From positions 1,132,031-1,196,030 of the forward strand of contig NZ_RKQK01000001.1 of assembly GCF_003814915.1 (NCBI RefSeq): 64,000 bases of DNA. The letters are read 5' to 3'. Positions 27,137-36,503 of the stretch are shown here, piece after piece. Made by a program: the position numbers and the translations under genes. Numbering within the stretch: the stretch's first letter is position 1; each line of letters begins with the position of its first letter. This DNA is from Pacificibacter maritimus (GTDB lineage: Bacteria; Pseudomonadota; Alphaproteobacteria; Rhodobacterales; Rhodobacteraceae). The notes below the pieces were generated by a model. That model did not search any database, was not told the DNA's origin, and saw only the letters and a program-made list of their open reading frames with translations.

Positions 27137-27901
27137 ATGACAGGCCGCGTAAAATTCAGCCAAATGCAGACCTTTTGGCAGGATGTCAAAACCTCCATGG
27201 CGGTGCTCAGCCGCCTGCCTGTTCATGCGCGGTTTGATCGTTTGCCTTTGGCCATCTGGGCCTTTCCTGTGGTCGGACTGGTGATCAGCACAGCTTGCGT
27301 GTTGCTGTTGATGATCTGCGATTGGATCGGTCTTGGGATTGGCCTCAGCGTAGCGCTGGCCATGACGCTTGGCGTGATGATGACGGGTGCGATGCATGAA
27401 GACGGGATCGCAGATACTGCTGATGGATTTTGGGGCGGATGGACGGCTGCGCGGCGATTGGAAATCATGCGCGACAGCCAGATTGGCACCTACGGCGTTT
27501 TGGCACTTGTTTTGGTCATGCTTGCACGGTTTTCGGCCCTGAGTGCAACGGTGAACGGCTTTAACTATGGTGCTATTATTGCCGCTGCCATTCTGTCACG
27601 CGCGGCTATGCCCTATGTTATGTTACTGCTTGCGCCTGCGCGCGCTGACGGGCTTTCGGTGCAAACTGGACGCCCTGATCGCAAGGCTGTGACCCTTGGG
27701 GCTGGCGTGGCGCTTGCTCTGTCTTGGGCGCTTGTGGGGTTTGTTTCAACTGTGGTGGCTGGCTGTGTGTGCGTCGTTGTGATTGCTGGGTTCATGCGTC
27801 TGGCCAAAGCAAAGATCGGCGGGCAGACGGGTGATGTTTTAGGCGCGACACAAGTGATATGCGAACTGGCAGCCTTGGCGGTTTTCATTGCTGCGGTTTA
27901 G
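27137..27901 (+). CDS. cobS: Adenosylcobinamide-GDP ribazoletransferase (cobalamin synthase)
   Basis: The last step of cobalamin assembly, in the inner membrane. The 254-residue protein has several helices and the CobS metal motif GAMHEDGIADTADGFWGG, then IMRDSQIGTYGVLALVL. The ATG at 27137 is used; a TTG three bases earlier is also in frame. It faces cobT divergently. No cobalamin riboswitch fits in the 92-base gap. Confidence 0.96.
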   Translation: MTGRVKFSQMQTFWQDVKTSMAVLSRLPVHARFDRLPLAIWAFPVVGLVISTACVLLLMICDWIGLGIGLSVALAMTLGVMMTGAMHEDGIADTADGFWGGWTAARRLEIMRDSQIGTYGVLALVLVMLARFSALSATVNGFNYGAIIAAAILSRAAMPYVMLLLAPARADGLSVQTGRPDRKAVTLGAGVALALSWALVGFVSTVVAGCVCVVVIAGFMRLAKAKIGGQTGDVLGATQVICELAALAVFIAAV

Positions 27902-27935
27902 CGCAAGCCCCCTGAGCGCGGGGTGCGCCCCAAAT

Positions 27936-27969
27936 AAAAAGCCACCACAGATGACCCGTGGCGGCTTTT
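27936..27969 (-). terminator. Terminator between cobS and carD, best on the minus strand
   Basis: On the minus strand GCCGCCAC pairs with GTGGTGGC (G-U tolerated), flanked by A and T runs. The plus-strand version has one mismatch but also ends in TTTT, so it may serve both convergent genes. Confidence 0.7.
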
Positions 27970-27999
27970 AAAATCTTTGACGGCTTGAAGCAGCTTTTC

Positions 28000-28518
28000 T
28001 TAAGCAGCTGCAGGGGCGCGTGACATCAACACATCGTTGATTTTTTGCGCAGTTTGCGCTTCATCAGTGCCCTCAACAGCTGCAATTTCGCGTGTAAAAC
28101 GCTCTAGGGCAGCTTCGTACAACTGACGTTCAGAATAGGATTGCTCACGCTGATCATCTGTGCGGTGCAAATCGCGCACAACTTCAGCGATCGCGATCAA
28201 ATCACCAGAGTTGATCTTTTGTTCATATTCTTGCGCACGGCGTGACCACATAGCGCGCTTGACCTTGGCTTTGCCTTTGAGCGTCTTCATTGAATGCGCC
28301 ACAACATCAGGGGATGACAAAGACCGCATGCCAACTTCATCGGCTTTGTGCGTTGGAACGCGCAGGGTCATCTTATCTTTTTCGAATGCGATGACGAAAA
28401 GCTCAAGCGTGATTCCAGCGATTTCTTGTTCTTCAATCGTTACGATCTGCCCCACACCATGGGACGGGTAGACAACAAAATCATTCGGGCTGTAGTTCGG
28501 GATATTGGTCTTACTCAT
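28000..28518 (-). CDS. carD: CarD-family RNA polymerase-binding regulator
   Basis: A 172-residue protein of the CarD_CdnL_TRCF type that stabilises open promoter complexes at many promoters. The N-terminal Tudor-like RNAP-interaction domain starts FVVYPSHGVGQIVTIEEQ; the helical C-terminal domain contains KRAMWSRRAQEYEQKINSGD with the conserved Trp that wedges DNA. ATG 28518 (MSKTNIP) is chosen over an upstream ATG at 28581 that gives a non-family basic extension; GAGGAA lies 11 bases upstream. It is downstream of fdxA in the same direction, as in other Rhodobacterales. Confidence 0.95.
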   Translation of the reverse strand: MSKTNIPNYSPNDFVVYPSHGVGQIVTIEEQEIAGITLELFVIAFEKDKMTLRVPTHKADEVGMRSLSSPDVVAHSMKTLKGKAKVKRAMWSRRAQEYEQKINSGDLIAIAEVVRDLHRTDDQREQSYSERQLYEAALERFTREIAAVEGTDEAQTAQKINDVLMSRAPAAA

Positions 28519-28894
28519 ATGCAGTCTGGTTCCTCGACGGACAGGTCTAAATAAGCATCGTACAGCAGGGTTTTCCCCCAATATCTGCCTGCTATTCGGG
28601 TGAAAAGCAGGTGTTAAAAGTGCGAAAACCTCAGTCCCCAGCGAAGCAATGCAGGTGGGGGTGAGGCCGAGCTGTGCCGATGTTGATGCTTCAGTATACC
28701 AAAAAAACGGGCTATTTGAAAGCGCGCCAAGGGTCTTGGTTGCGATTTTGGCCTATTTTCAAGGCATTAAAAGGTAAATTTGCAGTGATATACGGGGTTT
28801 CATCGCATTGGGACCATGAATATGCCCGCAGTGAAAAACCGCAATTCGTTATGATTCGCACAGGTCGCGATGCAGTGCGCCAAGGGGGCTGTGT
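28519..28894. other. 376-base gap between fdxA and carD without a supported gene
   Basis: The only open frame of note is a 74-codon plus-strand frame (28674-28898) that overlaps the end of fdxA, has no ribosome site and resembles no family. The block most likely holds the carD promoter and the fdxA 3' end. Confidence 0.5.
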
Positions 28895-29233
28895 TTAGCC
28901 GCCCTCGCCAGGTGCTTCTGAGAAGTATTTCTCAAGCTTGCCTTCTTCGCCGTCTCTTTCTTCGTAGCCGGGAAGTGGGTCTTTTTTGGTCAAAATCACA
29001 GGCCACATTTCTGAATACTTGCGGTTGAATTCGACCCATTTTTCCATTTCAGGCTCAGTGTCGGGGCGAATAGCATCGGCCGGACATTCAGGTTCACAGA
29101 CACCACAATCGATACATTCATCAGGATGAATAACCAGCGTGTTTTCGCCTTCGTAGAAACAATCCACAGGACACACTTCAACACAGTCAGTGTGTTTACA
29201 AGCGATACAGTTTTCGATCACGACGTAGGTCAT
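28895..29233 (-). CDS. fdxA: Seven-iron ferredoxin (FdxA type)
   Basis: A 112-residue electron carrier with a [3Fe-4S] and a [4Fe-4S] cluster. Cysteine motifs: [14 protein letters not shown] and [12 protein letters not shown]. The C-terminal extension of about 50 residues ([16 protein letters not shown]) is standard for alphaproteobacterial FdxA. hslR and the helicase lie upstream on the same strand, and carD downstream. Confidence 0.97.
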   Translation of the reverse strand: MTYVVIENCIACKHTDCVEVCPVDCFYEGENTLVIHPDECIDCGVCEPECPADAIRPDTEPEMEKWVEFNRKYSEMWPVILTKKDPLPGYEERDGEEGKLEKYFSEAPGEGG

Positions 29234-29303
29234 TGCGCTATCCAGAATATCAAGATGGTAGAAAATCAGGTTTGTCCCTAGCTAACGCCACTTTCGGGAT
29301 CAT

Positions 29304-29690
29304 TCAAGCGCCACGAAACATATCTTTTGGGGAAAGAAGACCAGTGCGACGATCTTTCTTTGTCGGGCGACCTTTTCCCTCATATTTGGGTGATTGTGGA
29401 ACGAATTCCTTTGGCTCGGGCTTGGGGCTTAGATCTTCGTAGAGGGTTTGCGCCTCTGGTGCGGGGCCACGACGTGTACCGCAAGCAAGAATACGCACGA
29501 CTTTTATCTCTTTGGCTTGGGTAAAGGTCAGAACATCGCCCTCTCCCACCGCGATGGATGGTTTGGCGACCTTGGTGGAATTAACCCGCACAGTGCCGGC
29601 GCTGACCAGCTTGGTGGCAAGTGTGCGGGTTTTGAAAAAGCGGGCATACCAAAGCCACTTATCGAGGCGAATACTGTCCCGCTTTTCCAT
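29304..29690 (-). CDS. hslR: S4-domain RNA-binding protein (Hsp15-like)
   Basis: A 128-residue basic protein. Residues about 8-65 form the S4 domain (IRLDKWLWYARFFKTRTLATKLV, then VRVNSTKV, VGEGDVLTF), as in Hsp15, which rescues stalled 50S subunits. The tail is basic and Pro/Lys-rich. One base separates it from the helicase gene upstream, so they are cotranscribed; that pairing is common in this family. Exact role here is by analogy. Confidence 0.88.
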   Translation of the reverse strand: MEKRDSIRLDKWLWYARFFKTRTLATKLVSAGTVRVNSTKVAKPSIAVGEGDVLTFTQAKEIKVVRILACGTRRGPAPEAQTLYEDLSPKPEPKEFVPQSPKYEGKGRPTKKDRRTGLLSPKDMFRGA

Positions 29691-29691
29691 T

Positions 29692-32508
29692 TTACTTAGA
29701 GTCTTTCAATCCCATCAGCGCAGCTGCGAAGGGGTTATCAGGATCGATCGCTTTTTCTTTACGCGCAGGGCGGGCTGCAAAGGATTGTGGTTTATTGCCA
29801 CCATCGCGTTTGCCTTTGCCACCGTCACGGCGCGGTTTGCCTTTGCCTTGCGGACGACCTTTGCCTTGTGCTGCGTCACCGTCTTGACGACGCTGCCCAC
29901 GGTTGCCGCCACGATTTGCACCGCGATTGCCACCCCATTTGAAAGTGTAGAACACTTCCATTTCAGCAGGCTTTTCATCTGCAGGGGCCGCTTGTTCAGC
30001 GCTTAGTTCCGCGGTCTCCGCTTCAGTCGCATCGGATGCTTCAGCAGGCGCATCACCTGATGTGTCAGCTGACTCGGCAGGCGCCTCAGCCGCAGGGGTC
30101 GCAGCAACAGGCGCCGCTTTGACTTTAACCCGCTCACCTTTGTCTGCCGCATAGCCAAGACCGGCCATAAGATCAGCGAACTGTTCCAAGGTCATGCCTG
30201 TGATCGACAACATATCAGGGTTGGCTTCAAAGCCGCCACGGCTGTCTTGGCTGCGCAAAAGATCTGCCAAGCGTTCCAACATATCGATACGGATCGCACG
30301 CGCGCCAGCCAAACGGTAACCCGACATGGCGTAATAGCCATCAGGCGCATGCGCCATGGCTGGGATTGTCACCAAACCTGGCGGTGGGCTGTCGGGGGCC
30401 ACATCGTGTTTCGCAGCCAATGACCACAGCAACAAACGCAAACGCGTGGGCGCAGGTTTCAAAATAGCAGGCATGAAGATGGTGAATTGACCAAAGCGAA
30501 TGCCGTGTTTGCGCAGGGCACCACGGGCGTCTTGATCCAGTTCTTTCACATCATTGGCCACTGCACCGCGTTCGATCACCCCAAGGTTTTCGACCATACG
30601 GAAGGCAAAGCCACGCGCCAAACCTGTCAGTGTTTCGTCTTTCGACATCGCCAAAAGCGGCTCGAACAGAGTTGCAACTTTGCGGTCGATAAAGTGCTGC
30701 AAACGGCGCGTGACCTTATCGATCACATCTTGGCCTGCCACTTCATCAACGAAAGCCACTACACGAGGTTTCAAAGCGTCATCACCTGCCACCAATTTAC
30801 CAACAGCGTGCTCGCCCCACATAAGGCCACCCTGTTCGGTGAAATCCATTTCGGTGTCCGGTGCATTGTAGAACCGGTCAGCGCGCAAATGGAATTCAGG
30901 TGCGAGCACAGCCACGGCAGCCTGTGCCAATGTCTTTGCCTCATCTGGTGTTGCAGTCGCATCTTGACTGAAACGGAATCCTTCTAGACGGCCGATGAGT
31001 TCACCCTCAACCATCACTTCACCTTTATCGTTCACGTCGGCCACAAGGCCCTCCTTCTGCTTCAACCGCCGGAGGAGCACACTCGTCCGCCGGTCAACAA
31101 ATCTTTGCGTCAGCGCATTGTGTAACGCGTCTGACAATCGGTCTTCTACTGCACGTGTCGCGCCGCGCCAATGCTTTTCATCATCAACCCAACCCGTGCG
31201 CTGCGCAACATACGTCCAAGTGCGCACATAGGCGAGTCTTTTAGACAGAGTGTCAATATTCCCTTCGATTCTATCGATCCTCTTGATCTGAGCCGATAGA
31301 AAGTCGTCAGGAACGCGACCAACCCCATGAAGAAACTCAAAGATTCGTTCCAACAGATTGGTATGTTCGCCGTGCGAAATTCCGCGAAAATCTGGAATGC
31401 GGCAGACATCCCACAGCAGACGCACATCTTTACTACCGCGCAAACGCGGTCGCACAGTTTGCAATGTCCCCAGAGTTTTCAACGCCGCCAAATCATCCGC
31501 CTCACGCGCTTTGATCAGACTGGGATCATTGGCAGGCTGTTCCAGTGATCCGATCAGCGTATCAACCGTGCCATATTCCAACCGTGCATTGCGCCAGTTC
31601 AGTTTTTTGATCGGTGCAAACCTGTGCTCTTCGATAGCTGTGATCATTTCATCATCAAGCGGCGAGGCTTCGCCCGTCACGCCAAAAGTGCCATCGGTTT
31701 GATAGCGCCCTGCCCGCCCTGCAATCTGTGCCATTTCATTGGGCATTAAATGACGCATGCGACGCCCATCGAATTTAGTTGTGGCAGCAAAGGCCACATG
31801 GGTGACATCTAAATTCAACCCCATGCCAATGGCATCCGTGGCGACGAGATAATTGACCTCGCCGTTTTGGTACATCTCAACTTGAGCATTGCGCGTGCGC
31901 GGACTGAGCGCGCCCATAACAACCGCAGCCCCGCCTTTTTGGCGGCGCAGCAATTCGGCAATCGCATAAACATTGTCCACCGAAAACCCAACAATAGCTG
32001 CCCTTTCAGGCATACGGCTTAACTTTTTTGATCCTGAATAGGTCAGTTTAGAAAAGCGTTCGCGGCGCATAAACTGTGCCTTGGGAACCAATTCTGCGAT
32101 GACGGATTTCATGGTTTCAGCGCCCAGAAACAGGGTTTCATGGGTGCCACGCGCATTAAGCAAACGGTCGGTAAACACATGCCCGCGCTCGGGATCCGCG
32201 CAAAGCTGGATCTCATCAATCGCCAAAAAATCGGGGCCGATATCGCTTGGCATAGCTTCAACCGTGCAGACCCAATATTGGGTGCGCGGCGGCACGATGC
32301 GTTCTTCGCCTGTGACCAAAGCCACCACGGACGGCCCTCTGATCGCGACAATACGATCATAAACTTCGCGTGCCAAAAGGCGCAACGGCAGGCCGATCAC
32401 ACCAGAGCGATATGTCAACATGCGTTCAATGGCGTAATGCGTTTTGCCTGTATTGGTCGATCCCAATACGGCTGTGATGCGGGGGTTTAGCCCCATTGCG
32501 CTGCTCAT
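29692..32508 (-). CDS. SUV3-like superfamily 2 RNA/DNA helicase
   Basis: A 938-residue protein. Walker A is GSTNTGKTHYA (about 16-26), Walker B is the SUV3-type DEIQ (not DEAD/DEAH), and motif VI is QIAGRAGRYQTDG, so it belongs to the Suv3/YqhH-like class related to mitochondrial RNA degradosome helicases. A long helical middle with a C-terminal SUV3 region follows, then about 190 residues of acidic Ala/Glu-rich linker and an RGG-like basic tail (NRGGNRGQRRQDG, KGRPQGKGKPRRDGGKGKR) that should bind RNA. Target unknown. ATG 32508 is used; M5 at 32496 is also possible. Paired with hslR, it suggests rRNA or mRNA quality work. Confidence 0.88.
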   Translation of the reverse strand: MSSAMGLNPRITAVLGSTNTGKTHYAIERMLTYRSGVIGLPLRLLAREVYDRIVAIRGPSVVALVTGEERIVPPRTQYWVCTVEAMPSDIGPDFLAIDEIQLCADPERGHVFTDRLLNARGTHETLFLGAETMKSVIAELVPKAQFMRRERFSKLTYSGSKKLSRMPERAAIVGFSVDNVYAIAELLRRQKGGAAVVMGALSPRTRNAQVEMYQNGEVNYLVATDAIGMGLNLDVTHVAFAATTKFDGRRMRHLMPNEMAQIAGRAGRYQTDGTFGVTGEASPLDDEMITAIEEHRFAPIKKLNWRNARLEYGTVDTLIGSLEQPANDPSLIKAREADDLAALKTLGTLQTVRPRLRGSKDVRLLWDVCRIPDFRGISHGEHTNLLERIFEFLHGVGRVPDDFLSAQIKRIDRIEGNIDTLSKRLAYVRTWTYVAQRTGWVDDEKHWRGATRAVEDRLSDALHNALTQRFVDRRTSVLLRRLKQKEGLVADVNDKGEVMVEGELIGRLEGFRFSQDATATPDEAKTLAQAAVAVLAPEFHLRADRFYNAPDTEMDFTEQGGLMWGEHAVGKLVAGDDALKPRVVAFVDEVAGQDVIDKVTRRLQHFIDRKVATLFEPLLAMSKDETLTGLARGFAFRMVENLGVIERGAVANDVKELDQDARGALRKHGIRFGQFTIFMPAILKPAPTRLRLLLWSLAAKHDVAPDSPPPGLVTIPAMAHAPDGYYAMSGYRLAGARAIRIDMLERLADLLRSQDSRGGFEANPDMLSITGMTLEQFADLMAGLGYAADKGERVKVKAAPVAATPAAEAPAESADTSGDAPAEASDATEAETAELSAEQAAPADEKPAEMEVFYTFKWGGNRGANRGGNRGQRRQDGDAAQGKGRPQGKGKPRRDGGKGKRDGGNKPQSFAARPARKEKAIDPDNPFAAALMGLKDSK

Positions 32509-32539
32509 GGCATCTGCCTTTTTAGTCTTTGGATGTCAT

Positions 32540-33097
32540 TTACAGTGCGGTGCCTTCAAGCACCAGATCAAGCTGTTCGATACGGGCTAACAGCCCTTCC
32601 ATCTGGGGGTTAATATTTTGAATTTCAAGCAGTACATCGCGCGCTTTTGCAGGCCTGTCCAATTCGACAAAGATTTGCGCCATGCCTGATAAGGCTCCGA
32701 AATGGCGCGGCTCTAGGGTGAGGGTTTTGGCGATATCTTGCATCGATAGCCCGAAATATCCCGACATAAAATAGGCCGTCGCGCGGCTGTTATACCCTTC
32801 AGCGAAATTTGGCGCATGATCAACCAAAGCGGTCAGATGATCGATAGCCATCTGCGAATCACCCATAGCCAAGGCATCACGCCCGCGTTCAAGCAGCAAA
32901 TCCATCGCATCAGACCCAGAGCGCGCCAATTCCGCCATGATATCTTGCTCTATCACGGACACTTCATGCGGCTCGGCCTGTGATAAATCTGCGAAAAGTC
33001 GATCTAAAACCTGCTTGTCCACAGCAAAACTGGCATGCGGACCAAAAAGGCAGCACAGCATAAAGATGCATTTGAGAAACAGTCGTAATCGGTCCAT
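32540..33097 (-). CDS. Exported TPR-repeat protein
   Basis: About 185 residues with a Cys-rich signal peptide (LRLFLKCIFMLCCLFGPHASFA, cut before VDKQ). Residues 60-175 carry three to four TPR-like helix pairs (LLERGRDALAMGDSQMAIDHLTALV, AEGYNSRATAYFMSG, HFGALSGMAQIFVELDRPAKA). Such periplasmic TPR proteins act as scaffolds; the partner is not evident. ATG 33097 is the start that gives a proper signal peptide. It is divergent from the SCP2 gene and ends 31 bases before the helicase start. Confidence 0.8.
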   Translation of the reverse strand: MDRLRLFLKCIFMLCCLFGPHASFAVDKQVLDRLFADLSQAEPHEVSVIEQDIMAELARSGSDAMDLLLERGRDALAMGDSQMAIDHLTALVDHAPNFAEGYNSRATAYFMSGYFGLSMQDIAKTLTLEPRHFGALSGMAQIFVELDRPAKARDVLLEIQNINPQMEGLLARIEQLDLVLEGTAL

Positions 33098-33180
33098 AGT
33101 GACGTTAAGTGTAGCGCCTTGGAACTTCTGGGCAATGCCCCATATAAAGAACCAAGAAGTTTTGATCAAAAGGAAGACCA

Positions 33181-33471
33181 ATGAGCGATATCGTAGACCA
33201 AGCCGTTAAAGCGCTGAACGAAAAGATCGAAGGTGGCTTTGACGCAGGCAGCGCGAAATTCGTCATCACCGACGAAGGCTCTGTTGTGGTTGATGCTAAT
33301 GGTGCGCGTGAAGCCGATGTGGATGCAGATGTTACTTTGACGGCTGATCTTGAAACCTTCCAAGGCATCATCGAAGGCGACGTAAACCCAACTGCCGCAT
33401 TCATGCAAGGCAAGCTCACAGTTGAAGGCGATATGGGCATGGCGATGCAACTTGGCGCCGCTTTGGCCTAA
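33181..33471 (+). CDS. SCP2 sterol-binding-domain protein
   Basis: A 96-residue cytoplasmic lipid-binding protein: the SCP-2 fold with FVITDEGSVVVD, the acyl-pocket helix region and the closing GDMGMAMQLGAAL. AAGGAAG precedes the ATG by 5 bases. Bacterial members bind fatty acyl chains. The hydrolase gene next to it could supply or use the lipids. A perfect hairpin follows at 33499. Confidence 0.92.
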   Translation: MSDIVDQAVKALNEKIEGGFDAGSAKFVITDEGSVVVDANGAREADVDADVTLTADLETFQGIIEGDVNPTAAFMQGKLTVEGDMGMAMQLGAALA

Positions 33472-33498
33472 GCCCGTCAGCGGTTTATAATTTCTTAG

Positions 33499-33522
33499 CT
33501 TTGCCACGCCACAGTGGCAAAG
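33499..33522 (+). terminator. Hairpin after the SCP2 gene, possible terminator
   Basis: Perfect 9-base arms CTTTGCCAC and GTGGCAAAG around a 6-base loop. There is no U run, so termination would be weak or Rho-aided. Confidence 0.4.
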
Positions 33523-33565
33523 ATCAAAACACTGATGTTCAACGCACACAGGTTGAGGGCCGATC

Positions 33566-34543
33566 ATGAACCGCGCACCCTATTTTGCCGATATTTGCGA
33601 TGGCCCTGACACGGGTGCGGCCTATTGGTTGTTGACAACTGACGGGGTACAAATCCGTGCAGGCGTTTGGCCCCTTGCCGCGCAGTCATCACCTGCAAAA
33701 GGCACCGTCTTCATTTTACCTGGACGATCCGAATATGTGGAAAAATACGGCCGTTCGGCGCGGGATTTGGCGGATCGGGGCTTTGCCTCGGTGGCGATAG
33801 ATTGGCGTGGTCAGGGTATCGCTGACCGGCTTTTGCCAGATGCCGCCATTGGCCATGTTGAGGTCTTCGAAGACTATCAAGTCGACTTGGCCGCAGTCTT
33901 AAACATGGCGCGCGATTTGGACTTGCCAAAACCGTGGTTTATGATCGGGCATTCCATGGGCGGCGCGATTGGTTTGCGCGCATTGCTTGAAGGTGCCCCC
34001 TTTGATGCAGCTTCGTTTTCTGCGCCCATGTGGGGCATCGGTTTAACATCCATTCAAAAGACCATGCTCAAAGGGTTTGCCCCGCTTTTAAGCCTGTTCA
34101 ACCTAGATCGCGGCCATGCACCAGGCACCACGAGCGACAGTTACATTTTGACGCAAGCCTTTGATAATAATAGCTTAACCACAGATCATGACATGTATGA
34201 ATACATGCGCAATCAGCTTGTGGCCCAGCCTGATTTGTCCCTTGGTGGTCCGTCAACCCATTGGGTCCGCGAAGCCATGGCAGAAAATGCCTATCTGACC
34301 GCTCAACCGTCACCTGAAGTGCCCTGTCTATGCTTTTTGGGAACGGATGAAACAATCGTAAACCCTCAAGCCGTGCAAGACCGCATGGCGCGTTGGCCCA
34401 TGGGCAAGTTGATCGAAGTGCCGCAAGCGCGCCACGAAATTCCAATGGAAATCCCCCAGACGCGCAAAGTTTTTTTCGATCAAAGCTGCGCCTTGTTTGC
34501 AGCTCAGTCTGGGCATGTCACAAAGGCGGCGCAAACCGCCTAA
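33566..34543 (+). CDS. Alpha/beta hydrolase, lysophospholipase/monoglyceride-lipase type
   Basis: A 325-residue Hydrolase_4-type enzyme. The nucleophile is S130 in GHSMGG; the oxyanion region is VFILPGRSEYVEKYG, typical of PldB-like proteins; the acid lies in LCFLGTDETIV and the His in QARHEIPME. The W-x-G-Q motif WRGQGIADRL is also family-typical. No signal peptide, so cytoplasmic. It would cleave lysophospholipids or monoacylglycerols, probably in lipid turnover. Confidence 0.9.
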   Translation: MNRAPYFADICDGPDTGAAYWLLTTDGVQIRAGVWPLAAQSSPAKGTVFILPGRSEYVEKYGRSARDLADRGFASVAIDWRGQGIADRLLPDAAIGHVEVFEDYQVDLAAVLNMARDLDLPKPWFMIGHSMGGAIGLRALLEGAPFDAASFSAPMWGIGLTSIQKTMLKGFAPLLSLFNLDRGHAPGTTSDSYILTQAFDNNSLTTDHDMYEYMRNQLVAQPDLSLGGPSTHWVREAMAENAYLTAQPSPEVPCLCFLGTDETIVNPQAVQDRMARWPMGKLIEVPQARHEIPMEIPQTRKVFFDQSCALFAAQSGHVTKAAQTA

Positions 34544-34636
34544 ACTTAGTGTGAAACCACCCTTTTCGCCGCCCTATGGGTTGCAAAGCCGCCCTGCGCG
34601 CTCCTAAGTGTAAGTCACACGAATAGGAGAGTTTTC

Positions 34637-36499
34637 ATGCGTTTCAATTTCACATCTGCTTTTGGCCCTCAAACGTTTGACACCCGTGCCTTTGACGCCC
34701 GCGTGCATCAAGCCGACGGCGGTGCATCGGCAGGCGACTTTGGCGACTTGCCTGAATGGGATCTGAGCGATCTTTACACAGGCATGGACGCGCCCGAAGT
34801 GAAACGCGATCTGGACTGGCTCGAAGGGGCCTGCGTCTCTTTTGCCGAAGATTTCGAAGGCAAGCTGGCCGATCTTGATGGCGCGGGCATGTATGATTGC
34901 ATCTTGCGCAATGAACGGATCAGCCAAGTGGCGGGGCGCCTTGGGTCTTTCGCGGGGCTTTTGTATTACCAAAACACCGTCGATGGCACGCGCGCGAAAT
35001 TCTTTTCGGATATCCAAGATAAGATCACCAGTTTCACCGCGCCTTTGGTGTTTTTCTCGCTTGAAGTGAACCGCATCCCTGATGATGTGATCGAAGATAT
35101 GCTGCAAGATGTCGATCTTGCCCGCTACCGTCCGATCTTTGAACGCATGCGTAAAATGCGCCCTTATCAATTGTCCGACGAACTTGAACGCTACGAACAT
35201 GACATGTCTGTCGTCGGTGCTTCAGCTTGGAACAAACTGTTTGATGAAACCGTCGCGGATTTGAAATTCAACGTTGAGGGCAAGGAACTGGGGCTTGAGG
35301 CCGCAGCGACATTGATGTCTGATCAAAACCGCGCCACGCGCGAAGCCTCTGCGCGTGAGGTGGCCAATGTGTTGGGCAAAAATATCAAAACATTCACCCG
35401 CGTGCACAATACTTTGGCCAAGATGGGCGATATCGAAGACAGATGGCGCGGCATGCCGACCCCGCAAACCAGCCGCCACCTGTCAAACGATGTGGAACCC
35501 GAGGTGGTAGAAGCGCTGCGTGACGCTGTTGTCGCCGCCTACCCCAAGTTGTCGCACCGCTATTACGAATTGAAACGCGGCTGGTTGGGTTTGGACAAAC
35601 TGCAAGTTTGGGATCGCAATGCGCCTTTACCGCTTGAAGATGACAAGGCCGTCCAATGGGACGCGGCGCGTGAAACCGTGATGGAAGCCTACGCAGGATT
35701 CCATCCGCGGATGGCTGAATTGGCGGAACCGTTTTTCACCAAGGGTTGGATTGATGCAGGCGTGAAAGATGGCAAAGCGCCCGGAGCCTTTGCCCACCCG
35801 ACGGTGACAGATGCGCACCCCTATGTGATGCTAAACTACTTGGGAAAACAACGCGATGTGATGACTTTAGCCCATGAGCTTGGCCACGGCGTTCACCAAG
35901 TTTTGGCCGCAGACCAAGGTGAGTTGCTTTCAAGCACGCCTTTGACTTTGGCTGAAACTGCATCCGTTTTTGGGGAGATGCTGACATTTCAAAGGATGCT
36001 ATCACAGGCCAAAACCAAAGAAGAGCGCAAGATCCTATTGGCAGGCAAAGTCGAGGATTCGATCAATACGCTGGTGCGCCAGATCGCCTTTTATGATTTC
36101 GAATGCAAATTGCATGAGGCGCGCAAAGGCGGCGAATTGACATCGGAAACCATCAACGGCTTGTGGATGTCTGTGCAAGGCGAAAGCCTTGGGCCTGCGT
36201 TTGAATTCATGGATGGATATGAAACATTCTGGTCCTACATCCCGCACTTCGTGCACTCGCCGTTCTATGTCTACGCCTATGCCTTTGGCGACGGCCTTGT
36301 GAACGCGCTCTATGCGGCCTATTTGGAATCTCCCGAAGGCTTTGAAGACAAGTATTTCGACATGTTGAAAGCGGGCGGGTCGAAACACCACTCAGACCTT
36401 TTGGCCCCCTTCGGTCTTGATGCCGCTGACCCTAAATTCTGGGACAAAGGCCTATCGATGATCTCAGCGATGATCGATGAACTTGAGGCGATGGACTAA
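34637..36499 (+). CDS. pepF: M3-family oligoendopeptidase F
   Basis: A 620-residue cytoplasmic zinc peptidase that trims short peptides. The HExxH site is H413-E414-L-G-H417 (MTLAHELGHGVHQ), the third ligand lies in TLAETASVFGEM, and the PepF-type substrate motif FSYIPHFVHSPFYVYAYAFG is near the end. The start has AGGAG 8 bases upstream. The first 50 residues are extra and low in homology. An HNH gene follows almost at once, five bases after the stop if read from GTG 36504. Confidence 0.95.
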   Translation: MRFNFTSAFGPQTFDTRAFDARVHQADGGASAGDFGDLPEWDLSDLYTGMDAPEVKRDLDWLEGACVSFAEDFEGKLADLDGAGMYDCILRNERISQVAGRLGSFAGLLYYQNTVDGTRAKFFSDIQDKITSFTAPLVFFSLEVNRIPDDVIEDMLQDVDLARYRPIFERMRKMRPYQLSDELERYEHDMSVVGASAWNKLFDETVADLKFNVEGKELGLEAAATLMSDQNRATREASAREVANVLGKNIKTFTRVHNTLAKMGDIEDRWRGMPTPQTSRHLSNDVEPEVVEALRDAVVAAYPKLSHRYYELKRGWLGLDKLQVWDRNAPLPLEDDKAVQWDAARETVMEAYAGFHPRMAELAEPFFTKGWIDAGVKDGKAPGAFAHPTVTDAHPYVMLNYLGKQRDVMTLAHELGHGVHQVLAADQGELLSSTPLTLAETASVFGEMLTFQRMLSQAKTKEERKILLAGKVEDSINTLVRQIAFYDFECKLHEARKGGELTSETINGLWMSVQGESLGPAFEFMDGYETFWSYIPHFVHSPFYVYAYAFGDGLVNALYAAYLESPEGFEDKYFDMLKAGGSKHHSDLLAPFGLDAADPKFWDKGLSMISAMIDELEAMD

Positions 36500-36503
36500 A
36501 CAC

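Noticed and set aside
28674-28898. 74-codon plus-strand frame between fdxA and carD
   Set aside because: No ribosome site, no recognisable domain, and it runs into the end of fdxA.
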